Positions 24,080 through 32,990 of a stretch of DNA of 64,000 bases are shown here, piece by piece. A model generated the notes under the pieces. That model was given only the letters and a program-made list of their open reading frames with translations, was not told the origin of the DNA and did no database searches. The position numbers and the translations under genes are program-made. The first letter of the stretch is position 1. Each line of letters opens with the position of its first letter. Source of the DNA: Candidatus Hebobacterum abditum (GTDB lineage Bacteria > Armatimonadota > Hebobacteria > Hebobacterales > Hebobacteraceae); assembly GCA_029821875.1 (NCBI GenBank), contig JALGXW010000014.1:79554-143553 (forward strand). Reading direction: 5' to 3'.

Positions 24080-27000
24080 ATGTCGATTCCAACGCGAGAT
24101 CTGACGCAGCAATGGCGTGATGGCGACGCCCAGCGCATGGCGCGCTTCTGGAACGTCACCTTCGACGGCTGGCCCTGGGGGGGAGGCGATCCCATCACGG
24201 CCGAGGAGGCGGAGCGGCGGACGCGGGAGCGCCAGCAGGTCGGCTGCTTCGTGGCCGAGGCCGACGGCAAGATCGTCTCCCTGTGCGACCTCCAAGCGAA
24301 GCCGACCGACACCACCGGCTCGTATGTCGGTTTGCTCACGGCAGATCCGGCCTATCACGGCCGGGGCTTCGGGAAGGCAGTGCTGCTGGCCTCGGTCGAG
24401 CGGGCCTACGAGCGGGGCATCGATCGCGTCGATCTGCACACCTGGCCGGGGAACCTGAAGGCGGTGCCGCTGTACAAGAAGTCGGGCTTCATGTGGTCGC
24501 CGGAATCGGAGTGGGGCGTCTACATGCAGAACTTCACGCCCGCGGCGCGGCGGCAGCCAATCGCCCGGGAGTTCTTCCGCAAGCACGATTGGTACCTCAC
24601 CATGAAGCGCGACCTCTCGCTTGCACCCGAGGAGCACAAGCGCGGCAAGGTGCGCGTGTACGAGTACGTGTGGGAGGCCGACGGCGAGCGGCTTCGCATG
24701 GTCTACGACCGCAACTCCTGGGGGTTGGTCGAGGTGGAGACCGATGACTTCACGGCCGGCTGCTTCCTCGAGGAGGAGAAGCTCATCGCGGGAGTGCCGC
24801 AGCAGATCAGGTGGCGCGTTGTCAACCACCGCCGTGATCCCCTCGACGTGGTGCTCGTCGCCAGCGCGGACGAGGGCGTGTCCCTCGACCACAAGGAGGT
24901 CCTCCAGGTCCGCGGCAGGGCCGACGTCGAGGCCGGCTTCGAGATCGATCCAGATATGAGAGAGAAGGAGAAGGACCCTCGCGCCGCAGTCGTGCGCACC
25001 GACCTGCTCATCAACGGTGAGCCGATCACGCTGGCGGCCGGCTTCCAGGTGAAGCAGCCGGTGCACTTCTCCCTCGACGGCGACGGCCTCCGGCCGAACC
25101 GCCCGGAGCCGGTTGTCATCCAGTGCCGCAACGAGCTGGACAAGCCGGCCCGCGTGAAGGTGCGGGTCACTCCCAGCCCGGGCGTCGAGCTGGATCGCTC
25201 GACCGCTTCCGTCCGGCTGCCCGCGAAGGGCTCGGCCGAGCTGCCGATCACGCTGACCGCGCAGACCAGCGGCACGGCCGCGCTGAAGGTGGAGGCGGAG
25301 GCGACGGCCGGGCGGCGAACGCTGCGGCCGAAGAAGGCCGACCTCTACGCCTCGACGCTGGAGGCGGGAGAGGTCGTCGGGCGTGTCGAGAAGGACCGCG
25401 CGGTGCTCGAATCGGCCGCGCTGCGTGTGCAGGTGTGGCGGCGGGGTGGTTCTGTCCACATCAGCGACAAGCTGCGCGGGCGTCACGGGGTGGCCGGCTT
25501 CGCGCAGCCACAGATCGGCCCGCCGTTCAGCTGGGACGAGTTCTTCGATACTCGCTGCGAGGCCCGCGTCGAGCAGGAGCCCGGCCGCGCGGTGGCGATC
25601 CTGACCACGCCCTCCATCTACCGGCCAGGGGTGGTGCTGGAGCAGAGGATCGCTGTCTCCAACCTGCCGCTGATCGAGATGCGGTCGAGCGTGATGAACG
25701 GGGGCACGAGACGGCTGGACTGCGAGCTCATGAGGGGGGGCGAGTTCCGTGCCCAACGCGGGCGGACCGCCGTCCCGGCGGACGGCGGCGTCGTGCGCGC
25801 CCCGCGCGGCGGGGCCGGGCGGAGCCTGGGCGAGCACCGGCCAACCGAGGAGGGGGAGAAGTGGGCGGAGGGATGGCTCGCGGCCGAGGATGCCGACGGC
25901 GTCGCGGTCGGGCTGCTCTGGGGCGGTGCTCAGCGCGTCGAGGTGAGCGACTGGGGCTCCCGCGTCAGGCAGAGGCTGCCGGCCGCCATGCCGGGACAGT
26001 CGGTGGAGGCCGAGCCGCTCTACGCCTTCGTCGGGGATGGGGATCACTTCACCGTGCGGCGCTGGTGGCAGCTTCTCTATGGCCCTCGCCAGGACCGCGA
26101 GCAGCGCCATGAGCCGACGCGCCAGCCCTTCGAGTTCGGCCTCCGTCCGCGGCCCCCGATCATCCACGGCCGCAGCGCGGAGGTGGAGTTGGCGGCGGAC
26201 TCGTTCGGCCGGCTCGAGCTGTCCGGCAGCCTCTCGGTGGAGGCGGCGGAGGGCCTGCGGGCCCGCCCGCGGCGGGCCGAGTTCAAGCGGGCCTGCCACA
26301 GCCGCAAGCGCGCCACCAAGGTGCAGCTCAGCCGCGCCGTACCGACTCCCGAGGGTGGCTACTTCGTGGACTGCACGGCCCGCATCGATCGCGCCATCTA
26401 TCGCGAGCGGCAACCGGTGATCGTGCTGGGCGACCCGAAGCGCGAGGTCAGCGTCGAACGAACCGGCGAGGAGGGCGAGGTGTTCCGCCTTGAGAACGGC
26501 GTGCTCGAGCTTACTATCGCGCCGGGCTTCAAGGGATCGGCCATCTCGCTGGCGCGAGACGGCGAAGAGCTTCTTCGCTCGGCCTATCCGGACGCCCGGC
26601 CGCTTGGAACGGCAAACCCGTGGATGGGCGGCATCGAGCCGGGCTTCGCCGGACTGGAGTCCGAGCAGCTCGCGAGGGAGCGCTTCACGGCCCGTGAGAT
26701 CGAGCGACGCGGCCGGCAGGGGATCGTGTGGCGGGGGGTGCGCGTGTCGTGTTCCCCCAAGCACGAACGGCGGCGGGAGGACCGGCTCGCGCTCGACTAT
26801 CTGCTCGCGCCCGGAAGCGGTATCTTCGCGGTGGCGATCAGGACGACCCACCGCGGCGGCACGGCGACTTGGCTGGATGCCAACTTCAGCTTGTGGCCGG
26901 TGCTCGGCGGCAGCTATCTCGACGCCGTGGGGAGCGGCAGTATCGACGGCCGGACCTCGCGGCTGCGCTGCGAGCATGGCGGCGAGACCGAGGGGGACCG

Positions 27001-27238
27001 CTGGGCCATCGCCGAGACCCCGAAGGCCGGCGAGGCCGTGCTGATGGCCTGCTCCGGTGTGGAGGCGGGCGTGAGCGCGGACATCCTCGGGCGGGACGGG
27101 TACTGCCTGAGCGCGAATGCCTGGGGCAGACACGAGGCGAAGCAGACGCGGGAGTCGGTCTTCTTCATCTCCTACCAGCCGGCCGACCGCGCCCGCGATC
27201 TCGCGGAGGCGCTGTCAGAGCTGAAGGAGCTGCCGTAG
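24080..27238 (+). CDS. GNAT domain fused to a ~900-residue beta-sandwich protein
   Basis: 1052 residues from ATG 24080 (GAGGGGAAGG upstream), no signal peptide. Residues about 1-155 are a GNAT acetyltransferase (GCFVAEADGKIVSLCDL, DPAYHGRGFGKAVLLASV, NLKAVPLYKKSGF). Next come about 180-440 with Ig/CARDB-like strands (QQIRWRVVNHRRDPLDVVLV, ARVKVRVTPSPGVEL), and about 440-1052 with a sandwich region resembling galactose-mutarotase/glycosidase-associated folds (GVLELTIAPGFKGSAISLARDG, TANPWMGGIEPGFAGLES). I know no enzyme with this order. The protein may acetylate and bind a carbohydrate in the cytoplasm. Frame and codon use are uniform through the junction, so this is a genuine fusion. Confidence 0.75.
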   Translation: MSIPTRDLTQQWRDGDAQRMARFWNVTFDGWPWGGGDPITAEEAERRTRERQQVGCFVAEADGKIVSLCDLQAKPTDTTGSYVGLLTADPAYHGRGFGKAVLLASVERAYERGIDRVDLHTWPGNLKAVPLYKKSGFMWSPESEWGVYMQNFTPAARRQPIAREFFRKHDWYLTMKRDLSLAPEEHKRGKVRVYEYVWEADGERLRMVYDRNSWGLVEVETDDFTAGCFLEEEKLIAGVPQQIRWRVVNHRRDPLDVVLVASADEGVSLDHKEVLQVRGRADVEAGFEIDPDMREKEKDPRAAVVRTDLLINGEPITLAAGFQVKQPVHFSLDGDGLRPNRPEPVVIQCRNELDKPARVKVRVTPSPGVELDRSTASVRLPAKGSAELPITLTAQTSGTAALKVEAEATAGRRTLRPKKADLYASTLEAGEVVGRVEKDRAVLESAALRVQVWRRGGSVHISDKLRGRHGVAGFAQPQIGPPFSWDEFFDTRCEARVEQEPGRAVAILTTPSIYRPGVVLEQRIAVSNLPLIEMRSSVMNGGTRRLDCELMRGGEFRAQRGRTAVPADGGVVRAPRGGAGRSLGEHRPTEEGEKWAEGWLAAEDADGVAVGLLWGGAQRVEVSDWGSRVRQRLPAAMPGQSVEAEPLYAFVGDGDHFTVRRWWQLLYGPRQDREQRHEPTRQPFEFGLRPRPPIIHGRSAEVELAADSFGRLELSGSLSVEAAEGLRARPRRAEFKRACHSRKRATKVQLSRAVPTPEGGYFVDCTARIDRAIYRERQPVIVLGDPKREVSVERTGEEGEVFRLENGVLELTIAPGFKGSAISLARDGEELLRSAYPDARPLGTANPWMGGIEPGFAGLESEQLARERFTAREIERRGRQGIVWRGVRVSCSPKHERRREDRLALDYLLAPGSGIFAVAIRTTHRGGTATWLDANFSLWPVLGGSYLDAVGSGSIDGRTSRLRCEHGGETEGDRWAIAETPKAGEAVLMACSGVEAGVSADILGRDGYCLSANAWGRHEAKQTRESVFFISYQPADRARDLAEALSELKELP

Positions 27239-27247
27239 GGCCCCGGC

Positions 27248-28171
27248 TCACTCTTCCGTGTTGAGGTGGATGTCGCCGCTCGTGGCGGAGATGTTCACCG
27301 ACCCGGCGCCTGCCCCCAGGCGGGTGCCGGCCCGGCCGCGGCTCACCTCCGACCAGGGACCGCCGCGGATGTCCCCCGAGACGGTCTTCGCGTGGACCTC
27401 GCAGTCGGAGCCCCCGGGCAGGGCCACGCGGACGTCGCCGCTGACGCTCTTCGACTCGAGCCTCCCCGAGAAGGGCAGGGCCGACTCTATACGGATGTCG
27501 CCGCTGACGGTGTGGGCATCGATCTGGTCGGCGAGGAGCGCCGTGAGGACTACGTCGCCGCTTGTGGTGCGGGCGTCGACGGCGCCGGCCGCGTCATCAA
27601 CACGGATGTCGCCGGACACCGTATGCGCGGCCACCGGGCGCACGCTATCGCGCACCGAGACGTCCCCCGAGACAGCGCTGGCATCAATGGGCCCCTCTAT
27701 TCCCTGCACACTGACATCCGCGGAGACGACCTTGACCGATAGGTCTCTGTCCGGGGGCGTCCTGACCGCCAGCTTGACACTCACACCGGGCGGCCATCGC
27801 TTGCCCTGGGCCGCCTTCGCCGAGATGAAGTTGCCGGAGGCGTCATTGCCACCGCATCCCGCCTCGACCGCCCGGGCGCGAAGGCGAGCATCGGCCTCAT
27901 CCTCGCCCCGGGCGTAGACCACGTACTCGGCGACCGTGTCCGGGCCGCCCGGGAGGACCTCCACCTCGCCGGCGACGGTCTCGACACGGAGCCGCTTCTC
28001 CTCCCCGGCCGGGAGGGTCAGGGTGCCGCGACTGACCTCGAAGCGCGGCTGACCGCCGAGGGCGGCGTCCAGGATCTCGCCAAGCCGCGCCGTGGCATAG
28101 CCGAAGCCCCAGAGGATACCGTAGGAGCACGCGAGCGCAAAGAGGACCGCAGCGACCACTCGCCAGCGCAT
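27248..28171 (-). CDS. Membrane-anchored DUF4097 beta-helix protein
   Basis: 307 residues from ATG 28171 (GGGAGG upstream). One N-terminal membrane segment (VVAAVLFALACSYGILWGF), then a long beta-helix built of repeats of type ASAVSGDVSVRD / HTVSGDIRV (about 165-305). It shares the DUF4097 fold with the protein at 10193-11713 but lacks the helical N-terminal domain and has a membrane anchor instead. Likely exposed outside the cytoplasm. Convergent with the GNAT fusion gene, 9 bases apart. Function unknown. Confidence 0.75.
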   Translation of the reverse strand: MRWRVVAAVLFALACSYGILWGFGYATARLGEILDAALGGQPRFEVSRGTLTLPAGEEKRLRVETVAGEVEVLPGGPDTVAEYVVYARGEDEADARLRARAVEAGCGGNDASGNFISAKAAQGKRWPPGVSVKLAVRTPPDRDLSVKVVSADVSVQGIEGPIDASAVSGDVSVRDSVRPVAAHTVSGDIRVDDAAGAVDARTTSGDVVLTALLADQIDAHTVSGDIRIESALPFSGRLESKSVSGDVRVALPGGSDCEVHAKTVSGDIRGGPWSEVSRGRAGTRLGAGAGSVNISATSGDIHLNTEE

Positions 28172-28243
28172 CGGCCTACCTCCCTCTCCAGATGCCTACA
28201 TATACCCAGACGCAGGGGCGCAGCAGAAGGTTTCAGCTTCGGC

Positions 28244-29179
28244 TCAGAAAGCCCCAAAGCGCGTCATCGCCACGATCTCGTGGTAGCGCTCGGCCATCTC
28301 TTCCGGCGAGAGGGCGAAGAGCCGGTCCAGCGAGAAGTCCTCCACGGTGAAGGAGGCCATCACCGACCCCGCGATGATGGCCCTGCGGAGCGTCTCCTCA
28401 TCGGTCCCGCCACACCGAGCGAGGTAGCCCACCAGGCCGCCGGCGAAGGTGTCGCCCGCGCCGGTGGGGTCGCGAATCTCCTCCAGCGGATAGCCGGGGG
28501 CCGCGAAGTAGGAGTCCCGCGACATCATGAGGGCCCCGTGCTCCCCCTTCTTTATCACCACAACGCCTGGCCCGCGGTTGAGCACGCCCCGCCCGGCCGC
28601 GATGAGGTTCGACTCGCCGGTGAGCTCCCGCACCTCCGCGTCGTTCATGAGCGCGATGTCGCACCGGGCCAGCACCTCGAGCAGCCTCTCCTCCGCGTTC
28701 TCGATCCAGAAGTTCATCGTGTCGCAGACCACGAGCTTCGGGCGGCGCATCTGGTCGAGGACGGAGAGCTGCAGCCCCGGCTCGATGTTCGCAAGGAAGA
28801 CGTAGGGCGTGTCGCGATAGCTGTCCGGCAGCTCGGGGCGAAAGTCCTGGAAGACGTTCAGCTCCGTCGCGGTGGTATGCGCCTGGTTGAGGTCGTACTC
28901 GTAGTAGCCAGACCAGCGGAACGTCTTACCCGGCGCGCGCTGGAGGCCGGCCAGGTCGACGTTGCGCTGCGCAAGCTGCGCCACGTGCTCCTCGGCGAAG
29001 TCCTCACCCACCACCCCCACCAGCCGCACCGGCGAGAAGAAGCTCGCCGACACGGAGGCGTAGCTGGCCGCGCCGCCCAGCACCTCGCTCGTCTCTCCGA
29101 AGGGTGTGCGCACAGAGTCGTAGGCCACTGACCCGACGATCAGGACCGGGCCGTCTCGGCAGCCGTCATCGAACGCCAT
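28244..29179 (-). CDS. PfkB-family carbohydrate kinase
   Basis: 311 residues (GGGGAG upstream of ATG 29179). N-terminal GSVAYDSV and VLGGAASYASVSASFF form the PfkB substrate motif; the C-terminal signature DPTGAGDTFAGGLVGYL holds the catalytic Asp and anion hole; VVVIKKGEHGALM is the strand before it. Such kinases phosphorylate sugars or nucleosides in the cytoplasm with ATP. The substrate is not evident. It lies 22 bases after the EEP-family gene, probably in one operon. Confidence 0.9.
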   Translation of the reverse strand: MAFDDGCRDGPVLIVGSVAYDSVRTPFGETSEVLGGAASYASVSASFFSPVRLVGVVGEDFAEEHVAQLAQRNVDLAGLQRAPGKTFRWSGYYEYDLNQAHTTATELNVFQDFRPELPDSYRDTPYVFLANIEPGLQLSVLDQMRRPKLVVCDTMNFWIENAEERLLEVLARCDIALMNDAEVRELTGESNLIAAGRGVLNRGPGVVVIKKGEHGALMMSRDSYFAAPGYPLEEIRDPTGAGDTFAGGLVGYLARCGGTDEETLRRAIIAGSVMASFTVEDFSLDRLFALSPEEMAERYHEIVAMTRFGAF

Positions 29180-29201
29180 TCTGAGCTCTCCCCGCCTTCC
29201 G

Positions 29202-29945
29202 TTAGATGTCGAACTCCGCCCACACCGGGCTGTGGTCGGAGGCCTTCAGTAGCTCCGGGTGCCGGTGCACGCGGCAGGCTCTCAGCTTCTGGACGAGAGG
29301 CTTCGACGCGAAGATATAGTCCACCCGCGCCACCCGTCGCCGCTCGCCCAGCGTCAGGCCGGGCGCAACGGGATTCCGCTCCCGGTAGCAATCAACCCAT
29401 CCGGCCCGCTCGATGGAGGCGATGATGCCCTGCGGGCCACGACCCAACTCCGACTCCGGCCGGATGTGAGCCTTCGCCACCGGGTCGCCCGCGGTGAGGC
29501 TGTTGAGGTCGCCGCACATCGCGCACAGCCGCCGCCGGTAGGGCCGCATCCACTGCAGGAGCAGCCGCGCCTCCCGCCGCCGCGAGGGGTAATCCGGCCG
29601 CAGGTGGGTCGCGAACAGCGTGAGGGTCTCGCCGCTGGGGGCCCTCAGGTCAACCGACGCGGTGGTGTGGAGGAAGACAGTGTCGAGGCCGAGGTTCTCG
29701 TGCCCCAGAATCGGCAGCCGGGAGAACACGGCCAGGTCGAAGCCCGAGTTCGACCTGATCAGCAGGCCGCGCATGCGGAGCTGCCGCGACGCCTGGCGGA
29801 ACGCCTCCCGCCTGTTGCGCCGCCAGTAGCGCGCCTCCTGAATCGCGACCACATCGGCCTCCGCGCTCTTGATCACGCGCAGCACCCGCGCCAGCCGATC
29901 CGGCAGCGCCCCCTCCAAGACATTGTAACTCAGCAACCTGAGCAT
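29202..29945 (-). CDS. Endonuclease/exonuclease/phosphatase-family protein
   Basis: 247 residues from ATG 29945. EEP motifs: LLSYNVLEG (Asn), VVAIQEARYW (metal Glu), FATHLRPD (His), MCGDLNSL (Asp-Asn), RVDYIFAS and KASDHSPVWAEF (catalytic Asp-His). No signal peptide. The family hydrolyses phosphodiester or phosphomonoester bonds in DNA, lipids or small molecules; the specificity is unknown. Confidence 0.85.
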   Translation of the reverse strand: MLRLLSYNVLEGALPDRLARVLRVIKSAEADVVAIQEARYWRRNRREAFRQASRQLRMRGLLIRSNSGFDLAVFSRLPILGHENLGLDTVFLHTTASVDLRAPSGETLTLFATHLRPDYPSRRREARLLLQWMRPYRRRLCAMCGDLNSLTAGDPVAKAHIRPESELGRGPQGIIASIERAGWVDCYRERNPVAPGLTLGERRRVARVDYIFASKPLVQKLRACRVHRHPELLKASDHSPVWAEFDI

Positions 29946-30104
29946 GTCAGGCCGCGAGTATAGCAGCCGGGCAAGCGCCCGGCAAGGCGGCCAGCGCGCA
30001 CCGGCTCCCTGTCCCCCACGCCCCGGCAGCCCGGCGCAGGCCCGCTGAGTTCAGCCCGGCCTTGACACCTGCTCCCCTGCGGCGCGAGAGTGGGAGTGAC
30101 ACCC

Positions 30105-30135
30105 GTTGGGCAGGGGCTTCATCTCCTGCCCCGAC
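30105..30135. repeat. Intergenic palindrome copy
   Basis: GTTGGGCAGGGG-CTTCAT-CTCCTGCCCCGAC, an imperfect copy of the element at 18877. It precedes the QueG-like gene. Confidence 0.65.
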
Positions 30136-30169
30136 TGCTGAGAGAATCGAACTGAGGAGACCGTCTGTC

Positions 30170-30916
30170 ATGACCCAGACCCAAAAGGTGAAGACATTCG
30201 CACGCGAGCGGGGCGCGCATCTGGTGGGAGTCGCACCCGTGGAGCGGTTCGAGGAGGGACCGGTGGGCCACCGCCCGGCCGACCTGCTGCCCGGGGCGCG
30301 CTCCGTGGTGGTGGTCGCGCTGCGCTTGTTCCAGAGCGTGCTCGACCATCCCCAGATCAACCGGGAGAGCGCGCTCATCCCGCCCGACGTGCTGCCCGAT
30401 GTGCAGCAGCACTACTACCGCCGAACACACTACGAGACCGTGAACTGGAACCTCCAGATCATCGGCCACCAGGTGGCCTACTTCCTCGACGCGGCCGGGC
30501 ACGAGGTGATGCCGACCCCGGTGACCTATGACGTGGGCGACCTGTCGAGCCGGGTGCCGGGCTACTACGCGCCCTTCTCCCATCGCCACGCAGCGGTGGC
30601 AGCGGGCCTGGGCATGTTCGGCCGCAACAATCTGATACTCACCCCGCAACACGGGCCGCGCCAACGCTTCAACTCGGTCATCACGACGGCCGAGCTGGAG
30701 CCGGACCCGATGCTGGAGGAGAACCCCTGCCGCGGCGAGGAGTGCGACGCCTGCCGCAAGGCCTGGCCGGGCTGCTTCGGCGAGCTGTACAGCTGGTCGA
30801 TGGTGGGCAAGACGTTCGAGATGGCCAGCTTCGACGGCTGCAGCTCGGACTACCCCTGCGGCGGCGGTGGCTGCATCCGCGTCTGCCCGGTTGGCGCGAA
30901 GAACGCGGTGAGCTGA
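30170..30916 (+). CDS. Short QueG-like Fe-S protein
   Basis: 248 residues from ATG 30170 (GAGGAG upstream); the longer frame from 30062 overlaps the palindrome and is unlikely. The central part, HRHAAVAAGLGMFGRNNLILT followed by FNSVITTAELEPD, is typical of epoxyqueuosine reductase (QueG) and related corrinoid/Fe-S reductases. The C-terminus has eight Cys in two groups (CRGEECDACRKAWPGC and CSSDYPCGGGGCIRVCP), enough for two [4Fe-4S] clusters. It is about 100 residues shorter than QueG and lacks its C-terminal repeats, so tRNA modification is doubtful; it may be a general cobalamin-linked reductase. Confidence 0.75.
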   Translation: MTQTQKVKTFARERGAHLVGVAPVERFEEGPVGHRPADLLPGARSVVVVALRLFQSVLDHPQINRESALIPPDVLPDVQQHYYRRTHYETVNWNLQIIGHQVAYFLDAAGHEVMPTPVTYDVGDLSSRVPGYYAPFSHRHAAVAAGLGMFGRNNLILTPQHGPRQRFNSVITTAELEPDPMLEENPCRGEECDACRKAWPGCFGELYSWSMVGKTFEMASFDGCSSDYPCGGGGCIRVCPVGAKNAVS

Positions 30917-30985
30917 GCATTGCAGGCCGGGAGGAGGAGGCCCCTGGCCCCACGAACGGCCGGACGAGACCCCGGAGGGGAGGCC

Positions 30986-32029
30986 GTGGCCGATCGCGAC
31001 CAGGCGCAGGAAGCCGTTGCGAGATACGGTCTTTGTGGGGGCGCCGGAATCGTGCGTCAACTCGACGCCACGCATGCCGCGTTTCAGGTGAAGGCCGGCG
31101 ACAGACTGTACGCGCTGCGTCAGTTCAATGCCTATACGAAGGCTGAGAACCTGCGCACCCAGTTCCTGCTTGCCGAGTTGATGCAGAATGCCGGCCTGCG
31201 CACACCGCTTCCTGTCCCCGCGCCCGATGGTGAGCCCTTTGTGGAGGTGCAGGCGCGCCTTTGGTCTCTGTTTCCGTGGTGCCATGGCAGGCCGGGCAGA
31301 GCCGAGAGCATCGAAGACCTGGCCGTGCTCACCTCAGTGCAGGGAGCGTGGGTCGAGTGTTGTGAGCGCCTTCGTTCGGGCAGCCGTTGGGACGACATCG
31401 TTCGCTCTGCCGAGAAGTCTCGCCAGCGGAAGGGTTGGGCCTGGGTGGTGCCACTAGACCAGGTGCCGGCCTTTGCCCGCGAGCATGCGGTGATCGAAAG
31501 GGCGCGGGCCGAGGCGCCAGCGGGCCCGCATCGGACGCCATTCCTCCAACTGCTCCCCGAAGTGGAGGCGGCCATCGACGAGTTCGACGGCCTGCTGGAA
31601 GAGCACGGCGTCTGTGACCTACCACACGTGGTGACGCACGGCGATTTCTGGGCGAGCAACATCCGTATTTCGGGCAGTGAGGCTGTGGTATTGGATTTGG
31701 ATTGCTTCTCGTTCGAGCCGCGGATTGCGGACTTCGCCAGAGCGGCCAACTGGTATTACCGGGAGCGCAGCGCAACAGAGAACGCCCATCTACTCCAGCG
31801 GTTTGAGGCACGCGCTCGTCTTGGTGTCGAGGAAGCAGAAGCTCTACCGTTGATGATGTGCGCTCACGACCTGTATTATGCCGTCGGCCACGTTCTTCTG
31901 TTCCTGTGTGAGGAGGAACCGGCTGCTCAGAGTCGGTTGGTCCGGTCCATCCAGTCCGAAGCGCGTGCCGCTCAACGGTATCGACACGGAAGTGCCAGTG
32001 TGCTGCGGATGTTCCTGAGCAGTGTATGA
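30986..32029 (+). CDS. APH-fold kinase
   Basis: 347 residues from GTG 30986 with GGAGGGG five bases upstream; a TTG at 30920 would extend it. Features: HAAFQVKAGDRLYALRQF (nucleotide-binding strand with Arg where Lys is usual), VVTHGDFWASNIRI (catalytic loop HGDxxxxN) and VVLDLDCFSFEP (metal site). Resembles homoserine/CotS-type spore-coat kinase-like phosphotransferases. Third APH-fold protein in the window. Substrate unknown. Confidence 0.8.
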   Translation: MADRDQAQEAVARYGLCGGAGIVRQLDATHAAFQVKAGDRLYALRQFNAYTKAENLRTQFLLAELMQNAGLRTPLPVPAPDGEPFVEVQARLWSLFPWCHGRPGRAESIEDLAVLTSVQGAWVECCERLRSGSRWDDIVRSAEKSRQRKGWAWVVPLDQVPAFAREHAVIERARAEAPAGPHRTPFLQLLPEVEAAIDEFDGLLEEHGVCDLPHVVTHGDFWASNIRISGSEAVVLDLDCFSFEPRIADFARAANWYYRERSATENAHLLQRFEARARLGVEEAEALPLMMCAHDLYYAVGHVLLFLCEEEPAAQSRLVRSIQSEARAAQRYRHGSASVLRMFLSSV

Positions 32030-32035
32030 ACCGGC

Positions 32036-32073
32036 GGGGCAGGAGCCTTGGCCGCCTCGGGCGGCCCTGCCCC
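32036..32073. repeat. Intergenic palindrome copy with inner hairpin
   Basis: GGGGCAGG (32036-32043) and CCTGCCCC (32066-32073) flank an inner hairpin GCCGCC-TCG-GGCGGC. Placed right after the kinase gene; could serve as terminator. Related to the element at 18877. Confidence 0.55.
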
Positions 32074-32124
32074 TCCTCCATCCGCTCACGGCCGCTCTCT
32101 TGGCAACGGGCCGACAGAGCATGG

Positions 32125-32154
32125 TTGGGGAGAAGACGGGGATTCGGGTAGAAT
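32125..32154 (+). promoter_or_regulatory. Candidate promoter of the DUF1638 gene
   Basis: TTGGGG (32125-32130), 18-base spacer, TAGAAT (32149-32154), 30 bases before the GTG at 32185. The -35 is weak; the -10 is good. Confidence 0.4.
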
Positions 32155-32184
32155 GGGTAGGGCCAATCTGGGAGGTCGCGTTGA

Positions 32185-32913
32185 GTGCGAATCAAGATTC
32201 TCGCCTGTGAGGTCATATTCCGAGAGGTATGCCTCGCCGCCGCCCACGGCCGCAGCATCGTCGATCTCGTCTTCCTGCGCCGCGGTCTGCACTCCAACCC
32301 CGACACGCTGCGGGAGACGGTGCAGAAACTGATCGATGAGACGGATGAGGAGCAATGCGAGGCGGTCGGCCTCGGCTACGGTCTGTGCAGCAATGGCGTC
32401 GCCGAGGTGCGCGCCCGAGGGATACCCGTGGTGGTGCCCCGCGCCCACGACTGCATCACGCTTCTGCTCGGCTCCAAGGAAGCCTATGACGAGCGCTTCT
32501 CCGCGCGGCCCGGCACCTTCTACTACAGCGGCGGCTGGATCGAGCGGATGGACGATTCGGTGCCGCGGCGGGTCGAGGACGGCGCGGGGCTGGACGCTTC
32601 CTTCGAGGAGCTGGTCGAGAAGTACGGGCGCGACAATGCCGAGTACCTGTGGGAGCTGCAGGGAACCTGGCTGGAAAACTACACCCATGCCACCCACATC
32701 GACATGGGGCTCGGCGACATCGACGGCTATCGCCGCCACACCCGCGCCATCGCGGAGCAGCATTCCTGGGAGTACGAGGACGTCCCTGGCGACCTCTCTC
32801 TTCTTCAGGCTCTCGTCGATGGCGACTGGGATGAGAAGACGTTCCTGATCGTTCCTCCCGGCAGGCAGATCGCGCCGTCCGTGGGCCCTGACGTCGTCTG
32901 CGCGGTGGACTAG
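32185..32913 (+). CDS. DUF1638-family protein
   Basis: 242 residues from GTG 32185 (GGGAGGTC upstream). It starts with [18 protein letters not shown] and contains [18 protein letters not shown] and [20 protein letters not shown], the two conserved blocks of DUF1638; later YYSGGW and [19 protein letters not shown]. The Cys in ACEV, LCSNG and HDC are typical and may bind metal. DUF1638 genes are often seen beside corrinoid methyltransferase genes in anaerobes; that fits the corrinoid theme here, but the biochemical role is not known. Confidence 0.8.
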   Translation: MRIKILACEVIFREVCLAAAHGRSIVDLVFLRRGLHSNPDTLRETVQKLIDETDEEQCEAVGLGYGLCSNGVAEVRARGIPVVVPRAHDCITLLLGSKEAYDERFSARPGTFYYSGGWIERMDDSVPRRVEDGAGLDASFEELVEKYGRDNAEYLWELQGTWLENYTHATHIDMGLGDIDGYRRHTRAIAEQHSWEYEDVPGDLSLLQALVDGDWDEKTFLIVPPGRQIAPSVGPDVVCAVD

Positions 32914-32990
32914 CACTGGGGGCCAGTGCGCCACACGGCCGCACGAACAGTGTGAGCGGTATGGGGGCAGGTAGGGAGAACAGGAGACAG

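Noticed and set aside
24044..27133. 1029-codon open frame on the minus strand
   Set aside because: Exact antisense of the GNAT fusion gene; composition is His/Arg/Leu-rich and typical of a shadow frame.
30062..30090. TTGACA at 30062 as a promoter of the QueG-like gene
   Set aside because: No -10-like hexamer follows at 16-18 bases.
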